Source of the DNA: Bryopsis sp. KO-2023
Taxonomy: Eukaryota; Chlorophyta; Ulvophyceae; Bryopsidales; Bryopsidaceae
NCBI GenBank assembly: GCA_030272585.1
Contig: BSYQ01000005.1
Coordinates: 806,001 to 870,000, forward strand
Reading direction: 5' to 3'
DNA: 64,000 nt
The notes under the pieces are model-generated. The model searched no databases. It was not told where the DNA came from and saw only the letters and a list, made by a program, of their open reading frames with translations. How positions within the stretch are numbered: position 1 is the stretch's first letter; every line of letters begins with the position of its first letter. The position numbers were made by a program, and so were the translations under genes. Of this stretch, positions 11,893 to 22,400 are shown piece after piece.

Positions 11893-12374
11893 GGTGGATG
11901 TCTTGACTTGTCGGCGGGCTGATCACGTGTCAGTTCGGTGAATCACTTTGCCGGTGATCCACGTGACTAATTTGTCACTCTTTGTCGCGCAATTTCTGGC
12001 AGCGTAACTTTTGGCGGAGCTCCGTTTCCGTCTAAAGACGTCCGCTTAGCGGTTCCGCTTCGTCTGCCTTTCCGTTTAACCACGTTTAGCGTCGACAACT
12101 CTGCGACGACCTGAAGGTCTACTACGCCGTGCTGTGTGGTCGTAGAGTCCGAGGATCTACAGATCCTGCGCGATCTTCGAGGGAATGATCAGGCGCAGCA
12201 ACGTGCGTTCTGTGTCGTCCAGCGTAAAGTTGGTGCGCAGCAACACGAAGTAGGTTCCAGACACGAGAGGAAACCTTCTTCGACCTAGTTGACCTGATCT
12301 TTCGCAACTCGACTGCTAAATTCCCTGTCGATCTTTTCGAAAAGAAGACTCGACTTGCAGTAGGGGTTGCTTCG

Positions 12375-12386
12375 GCTCCGAAACCA
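12375..12386 (-). other. Primer-binding site of the outer Gypsy-type element
   Basis: On the minus strand TGGTTTCGGAGC (extending to CCG) lies three bases inside the putative LTR and about 480 bases before the gag start, the expected place. It matches the inner element's site, so both probably prime with the same tRNA. Confidence 0.7.
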
Positions 12387-12389
12387 GTT

Positions 12390-12558
12390 TGTTAGGCCCT
12401 GTTTAGCTAGGCTTTCACTGGGAGGTTGTGTGCACACTTGAGTTTGAGAAACGAGTGAACAGGGGTGAAACTCGACACTCAGAGATAATTAAGTTTTACA
12501 AGTTCTCTCTGAACTTATCACCCTAGAACCCGAATACCCGTACCACGACTGTACTACA
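12390..12558 (-). repeat. Putative 5' LTR of the outer element (169 bp)
   Basis: On the minus strand this begins TGTAGTACAG and ends GCCTAACA, that is TG...CA, just before the primer-binding site. The right edge is set where the reading frame of an interrupted tyrosine recombinase resumes at 12559. The partner LTR and its target duplication would lie left of the window, so the length is an inference from ends only. Confidence 0.55.
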
Positions 12559-12780
12559 ATTCAAACGTTCGTATCACTGCCTAAAGGGTGTGTGTATGGC
12601 CATCACTCTCTTCGTCGGGGCGGCGCATCCGCAATGTATGCGATAGGGATTAGTGAAGGGGACATTAAATTTTGGGGGGGGTGGTCTGCATCGTCGACGG
12701 CCGTTTGGTCGTATATCGACAAAGCGCAGGTCGCGACGGAGTCCGACTTGTTATTTTTTGCATGGAAAAAGCGGAGCTGA
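12559..12780 (+). pseudogene. DIRS/PAT-type tyrosine recombinase, C-terminal fragment
   Basis: The frame runs open from the LTR edge to TGA at 12780. It contains YGHHSLRRGGASAMYAIG, the H-x-x-R box of tyrosine recombinases. Then come WGGW, the position of the second His/Trp, and AVWSYID with the nucleophile tyrosine. The spacing and the R-G-G-A-S form are those of DIRS/Crypton transposon recombinases, not of host genes. The N-terminal half is missing because the Gypsy-type element inserted here; it should continue beyond the far end of that element, outside the window. Confidence 0.75.
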
Positions 12781-12867
12781 ATTCTTTTATTAAGTAGTTA
12801 TTAGGGACAGCTGGGGACCGTTTTTTTCATGGTATTTGATTCCTTACTGCTTACTTGTGAGTTAAGG

Positions 12868-12950
12868 GGCATTTAGTATTAATATGTTTAGCCTTTTGTG
12901 AAGAGAACTCCTCCAGCTTTTCTGGGTGGGATCCTCATGCAGTGGGTTAA
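12868..12950 (+). repeat. 83-bp direct repeat, copy 1 (possible split direct repeat of a PAT-like element)
   Basis: Identical by eye to 13385-13467. It starts GGCATTTAGTATTAATATG and ends GCAGTGGGTTAA, and lies 87 bases after the recombinase stop. PAT/Kangaroo-type DIRS elements carry split direct repeats (A1 - genes - B1 A2 - B2) after the recombinase, and this pair would be B1 and B2. Confidence 0.8.
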
Positions 12951-13384
12951 TGGCTAGTACGGTTAGTACGATAGGTTAAAGAACGCAATGACTCAGGGTG
13001 GGACGAAAAGCTATCCCTGGAAGGGACAGGTGACGCCAGTTGGGGATCCAGTCGGACTGGATCTTTGAATGATTGAGGGAGTAGTTCGCTTAAAAGAGGG
13101 CGGTTTTCATATTACAATCGAGGTTTTTCTCCCGCCCAATTTTTCCTTTTCGCGGGACTCAGTGGGAAAATTTCCCCCCCTTTTTTTGTTCGGTTTATAT
13201 TGGGTAGTCAGCCTGAGGGGCTTTCTCCCCTGTAGTTTGTGTTTTTTGTTTTTTCCAGTCCATTTTTTGGTGGGTGGAAAATGATCTGTCAAATTAATGC
13301 TTGTTAATGAGGGTTTGGAATGGTTAGGTTTGGGGACAAACAAACAAACAGTTCGAAGTGTAAACCAATATGGCATTTAATATT

Positions 13385-13467
13385 GGCATTTAGTATTAAT
13401 ATGTTTAGCCTTTTGTGAAGAGAACTCCTCCAGCTTTTCTGGGTGGGATCCTCATGCAGTGGGTTAA
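13385..13467 (+). repeat. 83-bp direct repeat, copy 2
   Basis: Second copy of 12868-12950, offset 517. If the PAT-like reading is right, the element's right end is near 13467. The 434 bases between copies would be the A2 repeat, whose A1 partner is outside the window. Confidence 0.8.
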
Positions 13468-15179
13468 ACACCAACACAGCAGAAAAACTTCTTTTTTCAC
13501 AGTCGGCTTATCGAATTCAAAAATAAATTTCAGTCCCATTAACCACAACAAAAGAAAGCGCGGAGATGACCGGTCAGAGGCAAACGTTGGCGGAGCTCCA
13601 GGGTCAATGGATGATGTAAAGATAGAAGTGGTGGCGGGAAGAGGGATTATAGCGGCGATAGCTCACCTGCGATGTAAAATACTAGCAAAAAACGGGGGGG
13701 GGGGGGGTAAAAACACCAGCCCAGAAATGAAATGGCTTTCGCAGCGAAGAGTTTGAAGACTTACACTCGTACGTGCGGCCGTCTGCTCGTCTGCCCTCGT
13801 CGGGCGATTGCTCCCGTTAAAAATTTTCATTGCTCACTTGCCTGCCCCCCTCCCTGGCCACAGGGAGAAAAGAAACTCGCACGCAGTCGTGTACAACCCC
13901 GCTTTTCCCGAACCTGGCGAACACCAGCTTTGTCATCAAATAACCTCACAGAACAACTCCAAAAAGAGAGTTGTAACAAAGCTGTATGCTCAGAAAAACC
14001 TATCACAGGGCCTCCCCCTAGGCTACAGGAAGTATCGTGACTGGCTGTAACAGGAAGCCTTGTGTGAATTGTAACCTGCTGCTACTCACTTCCCAACCAA
14101 ACTTGATGTATATTTGGTTTTCAAAGGTGTGAAGTAAGACCTCTGAGAGCTTCCTTGTAGGAGGAGAAAGTGGTATGTAAAGAAGAGGGCAAGGACTTTG
14201 TGAAACTTTTTCTGGATTGTGCAATCAAGGAAGCACTCGGAAAACATTTAGTTATTGAAGGAAAAATCATCTCCGTTTGGGTACTGCCGTGTGGCTCTAC
14301 AATTTCTTTTCACGACAAGATACCTAACAGTCCTATGATAGGCATTTCATTGTGACATAATTTTCTACCTCAGCATGCCCCAGAATCGACTCCTTTTTAT
14401 TTCTCTCTTCTAGTTATGTCATGGTTGTGTTTCGTTTCTCTGCATGGGGAAAAGGAGTGGGAAGAGGGTTCCTTTTTGTTCTGATTGATGTTTGGGAAAG
14501 AGTAGCAAGGACTTATCTTCTGGTTTGCTCAATGATATCAAGGATGGAGGGGATCCTCCTCAGATGTTGACCGTGAAAGCGAATGGCTTGTGCTTGGTCT
14601 AAGATAATGAATGCATTATCTTAATTGTCTTGATTTTTATTTGCTGGGCAATACCTTTGTGTGCTCCCAACGTATTCCACCACGTGGATTTCCCTGCACT
14701 CTCATCACTCAATGATTTCAGCAGCTCAACTCCTTTCATAAGGCTCTCATCCAACGATTCGACCAGTCCCCCCCCCCCACACTTTGTCGGTGATACCTGA
14801 AATCAAAGGCTTTGTTAATCATATAGTTAAAGCTCCAGTCTGGTTCCTACACAAGAAAACATCCCATCCATCCAATGCCCTCTGAGTGTTGCTTCCGGGT
14901 TTTTCCTGGACATTTACAGGAACACACAGTGAATGAGATGCGACTCCGTACAGACAGGATTACATTGGAAAAACAATCATCTAATGAAACACTCAAACGA
15001 CCTTGCACAGAGTCATCGTCTTGTGATTTCTAAACCAACAACAGCAGACGCGTTGTGGCACTGTAGAACCAAGGGGGGAAATGAGTAGAGTATGAATGGG
15101 GAAAGCGCCACTCGAAAGCCAGTTTCTTGCGCACCTGCGCGAGACAAAAACGAAAACAACAGGCTAACTGGCTCGAGTC

Positions 15180-15207
15180 AGTCCGAGACTTCAAAAAGTC
15201 TCGGACT
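15180..15207. repeat. Hairpin, 12-bp perfect stem with 4-base loop
   Basis: AGTCCGAGACTT and AAGTCTCGGACT are exact inverses separated by CAAA. No adjacent gene gives it an obvious role. Confidence 0.85.
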
Positions 15208-15240
15208 TAATCCGAAAAGTAATGAAAAGAAAATCAATGA

Positions 15241-15290
15241 GCAAGGAAAGGCAAGGAAAGGCAAGGAAAGGCAAGGAAAGGCAAGGAAAG
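15241..15290. repeat. 10-bp tandem repeat GCAAGGAAAG, five exact copies
   Basis: Five identical head-to-tail units in an intergenic stretch. Confidence 0.95.
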
Positions 15291-15563
15291 TATGACGGGG
15301 AGGGAGTGAAAACCCCCCGCTGGAAACTCGGGTCTAAGTGGCAAGGACAACACTCGCACGCATCTTGTTGAAGACAGCGGGTCCGTTCCAACTTCAGCGG
15401 GTATAGAACTGCCACGGTCATCTTGGACACGAAAACGTCATGTACCCCAAAACTCAACACCAGAACCAGACCACGATGACCAAGCCGCTCCACAAGGAAG
15501 CTTTTTTCGAGAGCGAGTCGTCCCCCTCCCCCCTACCCGAACTGCTCGCATCTTAATTTTGAC

Positions 15564-15587
15564 GGCAGGTGGAACGTTCCACCTGCC
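15564..15587. repeat. 24-bp perfect palindrome
   Basis: GGCAGGTGGAAC is followed directly by its exact inverse complement, with no spacer. It could be a dimeric protein-binding site or a mobile-element end; nothing nearby decides. Confidence 0.9.
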
Positions 15588-16266
15588 ATTTTCGTCGTGT
15601 TTCTACAAAAATAGATGTGTTCCACCCTTCAACAAAGACCTCGCTTGTGGAAGGGGCAGTCGCCTACATTAATGGAAGGAGTGAATACACTGGTAGAGGA
15701 ATTCTAAATTTTTTCTTGAATGGCAGCCATAGACTTGGCAGTCAGGGACATGGCACCTACACACGAGCGGAGTGCTCAACCCAAACCCGATTTGCCAAAA
15801 ACTCGCTTCTGATGTGGACGGGACCGGCGTTTACTCGAAACTTACAGTCATTTAATGAAAAATGAATTTATTGTTTGTCCGTCGCACAAGCGGTCCACTC
15901 CCAGTTTGCACCACCAAGAAAAAGCCCTGTTGCTGATGGGATTCCAGAATTTCGATTTTTGTGTTTGGGTTCATCTTTGCATTCATAGCGAACAGCGACT
16001 GTTTTTTCCGTATAATAAACTAATTTGGTGGTTCAGAGCTACTCAATTAAACGAATTCTGTCGAATATTTAAGTATGAAGAAACTGAGTTGTATATGTTC
16101 TCTTCATTCACGGTGACTTGAAATATAAAAGAAACAAGCAGACACGAGATAATTGGTTGATGAATAAGAAGCTAGAACCATCCAAAAAAAGCCACTCTTC
16201 TTTTTAAATTTCACCTCCCAATCAATGAACATGTGAGTACCAGAATTGTATCAAACAAAAGAATGC

Positions 16267-17481
16267 TTAGACTCCCTTGGAAAAATCCCACTCCCAAATA
16301 TGCCCATTACCACGAACGGCCAGTAACTTCTCATCATCTACCCATAACAAAACCATCCTTAACGGGAAACCTTGGTCCAGATTTTTCGAACAATGAAAAC
16401 TCCTCACACACTCCCCCTCCGTTACATCCCATATTTTTATCGCATCATTAGATCCTGTGAATATCCGACCTTCTCTAACAAAAACAGAGGTCCCACCATT
16501 TCTAGGACCTCGAAAGGTTCGGACATGCTGACCGCTTTCGCATTCCCACAAGCGAATGTTGCCATCAAACGCTCCACAAAAAATAAGTTCATCAGTCACA
16601 TTCAAACAGATTGCTCCCCCTTCCTGCCCACCAATCACTCTGAGACAAGTATTATCAAGCAGGTTCCATACTCGAATAGTCTCATCCATCGACCCACTTA
16701 TCAGAAGATTATTTGGTTGGGGCAAGAGACAAGTAATTTTTTCTTTATGACCTTGAAGAGATTCTGATATGGGGCCCTAGGCCCCCGAAACACAGACGCT
16801 TCCCCTTAGGGAATCCACAGGTCACAACAAGAATAATTTTTACAGGAAGGGCCCTAGCCCTTTAAACCCTGTCGTACACATTACTCTAATCGTACTATAA
16901 CCCTCAAACCCACGCCCACTACTATCAGATTCAATCATCCTGCTCCCTTTTCTCCAAATGTGAAGATCCCCAAATTCACTCCCAAGAGCCACATTATCGC
17001 CAAGGTCCGCAATCGATAAGATTTTACGATTGGAAATACGAATTTGGATAAGCTTTTCCCATGTGGATGGGATATATCCACACAGATGACCTTTGTCACC
17101 CCCGGTCACAAGAATCCCATCCATGAAAGAGAGACTACGGACGACGCCAACCTCCTCACAATCAAAAATAAATTTTTTTCGACCGAAATCAAACACCTTG
17201 AGCCCGTGATAACCTCCCAAGGCAATGAAATTCTCCATCATGGCACAACAACATGCGGGAAACCATGTTTGAGGATTATGAACAATAGGCTCTACCGGTT
17301 CATGCAGCCACGCGCGCTCCAAATCGATTTTCCTTTTCAGGGAAGACTCCTGATTCGTGACTTCTCGCCAATATTTGGCCACACAACGACATGTGGCAAG
17401 CGATACAACAGGAATTCTTTGTAGAATATCGACCATGATATCTCCAGGCAACTCCCATTGGACCGGAATACAATCGCTCAT
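16267..17481 (-). CDS. F-box/WD40-repeat protein, 368 aa
   Basis: Probable substrate receptor of an SCF ubiquitin ligase. Exon 1 is 17481-16885. Exon 2 is 16776-16267. The 108-nt intron (GTAATG...CCTAG) keeps phase. Residues about 5-50 form an F-box (WELPGDIMVDILQRIP, then CRCVAKYWREVT) that would bind Skp1. The rest is a WD40 propeller with blades ending in VWNL, LWEC, IWDV and IWEWDF, preceded by GHKEKITCL. The start is the ATG at 17481; an upstream in-frame extension has no ATG. Substrate unknown. The splice acceptor was chosen because it alone restores the blade GHKEKI frame; it lies in a GGGGCCTAGG-type palindromic stretch. Confidence 0.87.
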
Positions 17482-19411
17482 GGTTCCGCCCCCTTCAATT
17501 CGAAAAAACGATTCACCAATCAGCAAATCAACCAATGAAAATATTTTTCAGGAGGAGTCACTCTGCTTTCGAAAGAAAAGACGCTCTCAAAAGCGAGAAT
17601 TTGATTGCCTTGCCGAGGGCGCAAGCCTTTTTAAGCGAACAAAGCTTTTTCGCTGGGGCGCAAGGCGGCACCATAAATCGAAATCACTACTGTACTCAAT
17701 CTGGAGCTGCACCAACTCAACCAGCAAGGCACGAACGATAAACGCAGCCTTTCACGAAGCCTTCGGGATTGCGATGAATCGTTTTCAGCCCACCTTTCAC
17801 GAAGCCTTTGGGACTACGATGAATCGTTTTCAGCCGACCTGAGGGGATGATTTGGCCAGGTCTACGTTCGATCGGAGAGGAGTGGATGCGAGCATCACAG
17901 ATAAAAAAATACGTATATAATGGTCATCGCCCGTGCACGTTGCGTTCCTCGGGCTTTGATTGGATGGTTTGAGATTTTCTCTGACAAATCTAATGCATTG
18001 GAAAAGACAGCATTTGCCATCCATCCAAACTCCACTCCCTCCCCCAGAATTGCCACAATCCAGAACCAGGTTCACCAAGGGAGGGGGGTATACTTCTCCC
18101 ATATAATAAACCTCAGAAGCAAAGGCAAGAAAATAAGGAGGAAAAACGGAGACCAGGCACGAGTACAGTAGTGAACATGATTTGTACAAACAAATATTAT
18201 GAGAATCGAACCAACCATTAATTGGAATTTTGAACGCGCCCGTCTCTCTTTTTCTCAAGTTCTTTGAAAAATACAAGAAAAAAAAGGGCAAAAGGGCCCC
18301 ACAATGGACTAGGATCCCACGATTTGGTCTCGAACATCAGAATTATTTGATGCAGCAAGACCCAGCACTGAAATCATGGCTCCACTTCGATACCAATATC
18401 GAATCATTCCATAACGTTTTTTTGGTTTTCGCCTACACTACCCTCCACCTCTAAATCACATGGATTTTCTTTATGGGTGTGTTTCCTGAATAGTTCTTCT
18501 CTGATATTGCATCCCGAACATCAATCGATCAAAGCGTAAAGCAAGTCGAAACCCCCCGCCACATTGATCCAAGTAACCAATAACTTGACGTTCCCACATC
18601 AACAATTTTTTCCCTTGTGCTTAAAAATTATGTGGAGGTGCACTGGTAAAGACCCCGGAGAAACAGAATGAAAAGGGCTCGACACCAAGCATGCATGAAA
18701 CCCCACAGCCGGACCAATTCCATTGATCCAGCATATTTTGTAAGGTCCCCCCCCCCCCAAAAAAAAAGAAAATGATGGAGCTTCTTTTGTAGAACTGCTG
18801 CTTTTCATCAAGCACCGAACCTACTGTTTCCCCTTGAAATCAAGTTCAACTGACCAACGCTGCTTCAGGGAGTCAAGGATTAGTAATATGTTGCAGCCAG
18901 TGCCTGGAGCGCCCCGTCTATGGATATCTCATTGAAAATCCTTTCATATCAAAATACCCTCCACCCCAACTCCCCAAACCTCAGAAAGGAGCAAAATATC
19001 TAGCCAGTTGTTGTTTTTCCCAGAAAATCCTTACTGTTTTGAAAATCACGCATGTTCTTGGCAATAAGCAATGACATTTGTTGCCAATTGCATCGAAATA
19101 CCAACTCATGATCTACATAATGATGACTAATGAAACGATGACTGACCCCCTTCCAAAAGGTCGAAAATCCATCAACATCAGCATAACAATGTTTGTTTGT
19201 TTTTTCCCTTTAATAATAAAATTTGAAAACCCTGCCTGTTAGACAGAAGGCAAGTATTTGCTTTTGGTGAAAAAATACATATATATATATATATATTTAG
19301 AAATGTCAAAATTGAGGAATCTTGATGAACAGACGTCAAGATTTAAAAAATCATGCTTTTTTTTTCTTTTTTTGATATAAACTCGAAGGAAAATTAGTTT
19401 ATCCCTGAACA
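17482..19411. other. No recognised gene
   Basis: Short ORFs only. The longest on the minus strand (17830-18291) has no family similarity and I do not call it. Contains a 43-bp tandem duplication at 17748-17835. Confidence 0.5.
17748..17835. repeat. 43-bp imperfect duplication
   Basis: Two copies starting CCTTTCACGAAGCCTT(T/C)GGGA and ending GAATCGTTTTCAGCC, separated by two bases, with about four differences. Confidence 0.85.
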
Positions 19412-22400
19412 TCATGGGCACCAAAACATGGGGGAGCATACATCTTGAGCCCAGCAGCTTGCGCAAACGGTGGAGTCTACAGGGCTGCAAGAATCGCAAG
19501 TGAGTCGACGCCCTGTGGTAGATCCACTTAGCTGCAAAAGAAGAAAGAAATACAAGAAGAATCAACTGCCTAAGGTAAAAATAAGGAATTCTTTTCTATT
19601 TATTTTTGATTCAATGTTCATGAACATGTAATTGAATTCAATTTACATTGAGCAAGCTTGCCCAACGAAGGGCGTACAAAACGATGTGATCTAGCCAATT
19701 TATTTACATATATGAAAGAAAAAGTGAGGATTCAACAAATGCAATACCCCAAAAAGGAAGAATTAACGATAGGCTCCAGAAGATGCATTGGTTGGCATTT
19801 ATGTATGGGGAAATGAAGTTGAGATTGGGCAGCTATGCTGTACCTTTAATATTTTTCTGAATTCGTGGAACAGCTCCATAGTATCTGTGGTTAGTTTCAG
19901 TTTAAATCCGGGGGGGGGGGGGAGCTGAATGAAAGAATTTGTTTATACAAGTTTCTCATTACTTTTTTCCCTTTCTATTCATTACGACAAGAACCCCCTC
20001 ACAAACTGATCAACGAGCGCTCTGCTGCCGAATTTCTTCAGTGAAACCAAAAAGAAAAAACCTTGGAAGAGCTTGTGTTCCATTTCTTTATCCTATCTTG
20101 TCGAGCCTCCAGTTTGAAATGTGCTGTTGAAGTAGGATTAATTCTTTGATATTTTTTAATTTTTTAAACCACAACACCACGCTTTTCGCCAAATATTCCT
20201 CAAGCAGTGAAAATCTGTCTTTCTGGAAGGGCAAAAACACAAGGCTCCAGCTTGACTTTATCAGATTTTCTTTTTTTTTGTCTGCAGTAAGTTTAGATTT
20301 AGGCGCAAGCAGACAATTGCACACATACCTGGGATGTGGGATCTGCTTGGATGATACTTAGCATCAACTCTCGATTGCTCAGTATCCCACTCATGGCATA
20401 TGCAAGCAGAGCCTGATCAAATGGCTTGTCTGGGAGAACACCAAGCAATGCTAAAAATAATAAAAGCAATCCAGCCAAAAAAAACACAGAATAAGGATTC
20501 AATGCAATTCATGGGTGCATTCCAGTCATCCACACAGCTCAAATCGAATCCTCTTTGAGGATCTGATAGTTTGTAAAAGCTTTCAAATGGATTTGATTGA
20601 GTTAAAACACCCTGTGGGGCAAAAACAAACTCCATGGCTGATGCACTTGATCAGGTCAACTGTCTTGTGAGTAAGAGGGGCCAATTGTGGAAAGAAACTC
20701 GACCTGACAAAACTGATTTCACTGAAAAGAAACTCAACCTGGAAAAACTGATCTGGCCATCACCCCAGCTAACTTTGAGGATCGCCCAGTATCCAGTGCA
20801 GATTGAGCCAACCCCTTAATGGTCACAACATCTCCATCCTTGAGCCGATCAGAAGTTCTTTTCAGAATGGAATCTACGTACGAAAGACACATAGGGTAAA
20901 AATCCAAAAAAAAAAAAATGAAAATCTTTTCATTTCAGAAATACAAAGAAAAAAAAGAAAACAAGGTGATGTCATTGATGATCTAATTTCTCGAAACCAA
21001 CACATTTTGAGGATTAAGGTAGCTAATATACATTTTTTTTCTTTCTGAACATTAGGGAGAATGCACAAATTTAAAGATGTGGATTTTCTTTTCTATGTAT
21101 TTTCTTAATTAAAAAAAAATGTTTCTTTCTCTTACTCTAGTTCAGGATGTTTTTTGTTGGAGGCTTTGTATCACAGTCATGGTGTTAACAAACCTCACAC
21201 TTTTCACAGGAAGCTTTTTGTTGAAAAGTTTTGTAACCAACTTGCATTACCATCTGGAGAAAATCTGAATCCTTCAGCTAGAAGGGACACGTCATCATTT
21301 TCATTCAGGACTTTGGCAACTTCAGTGAAATCCCCACTCCTAACAGCAAAACCTAATTGCTCCGATGCACTCAGGGTATCAGAAGGAACTTCAGGCGGAG
21401 GTGCAGGTGGAGGTGGAGGTGGAGGTGGATCAGAACCAGATGAAGAGGGAGAACTAGGTGGTGGATCAGGAGGCGGACCGGGAGGCGGACCAGGAGGCGG
21501 ACTGGGGGGCGGAACAGGGGGTGGACTGGGGGGTGGACTGGGGGGTGGACTGGGGGGTGGACTGGGGGGTGGACTGGGGGGTGGACTGGGGGGTGGACTG
21601 GGGGGTGGACTGGGGGGTGGATCGGGAGGCGGACCGGGGGGCGGAGCGGGGGGCGGACTGGGAGGCGGACTGGGTGGTGGAACAGGAGGCGGACCGGGTG
21701 GTGGACTGGGTGGTGGACTGGGTGGTGGACTGGGTGGTGGACCAGGAGGCGGACCGGGGGGCGGACTGGGAGGCGGACTGGGTGGTGGACCGGGAGGCGG
21801 ACTGGGTGGTGGACCAGGAGGCGGACTGGGAGGCGATGGTGGAGGAGAAGGCGGACCTGGGGGAAATGGAGGGCCAGGGGGAAACGGAGGACCTGGAGGG
21901 AATGGAGGGCCAGGAGGAAATGGAGGGCCAGGGGGGAACGGAGGACCTGGAGGAAAGGGAGGACCTGGAGGGAATGGAGGACCTGAAGGAAAGGGAGGAC
22001 CTGGAGGGAATGGAGGACCAGGAGGAAATGGAGGGCCAGGGGGGAACGGAGGACCTGGAGGAAAGGGAGGACCTGGAGGAAAGGGAGGACCTGGAGGGAA
22101 CGGAGGACCGGGAGGGAACGGAGGACCGGGAGCGGGAGCTGGAGCAGAGGGAGGTAACGGTGCTGATGGATTTGGAGGTTCTTCCTCGGTCCCACTCCCG
22201 TCCACAACAAGTGATGTCTCAATTGTGGGCTGTGGCAGTGGATCACTTGGATCAGCCACTGGCTCATCAGGAGAATCGGCACTGTCTCGACAGCCAGAGT
22301 CATTCGACTGGCACTGTTGCTCAGCCCTTCTGTTATCTCCATTCTTTTCAGCCTTTCTGGGTTGCCCAGTAATTCCCTCTTCATTTCCACCGGAAAAGAA

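Larger units (their letters stand above)
13468..16266. other. No recognised gene; short repeats and palindromes
   Basis: Only short ORFs without family similarity or convincing splice pattern are present. It holds homopolymer G and C runs (13695, 14768), a hairpin at 15180-15207, a 10-bp tandem repeat at 15241-15290 and a 24-bp palindrome at 15564-15587. Confidence 0.6.

Noticed and set aside
12592-12780. Bacterial-type integrase or phage recombinase
   Set aside because: The HSLRRGGAS form and the nested retroelement context fit DIRS/PAT or Crypton transposons better than phage integrases.
17830-18291. 153-aa minus-strand ORF
   Set aside because: No family similarity, no splice partners and a low-complexity Phe-rich start; not called a gene.
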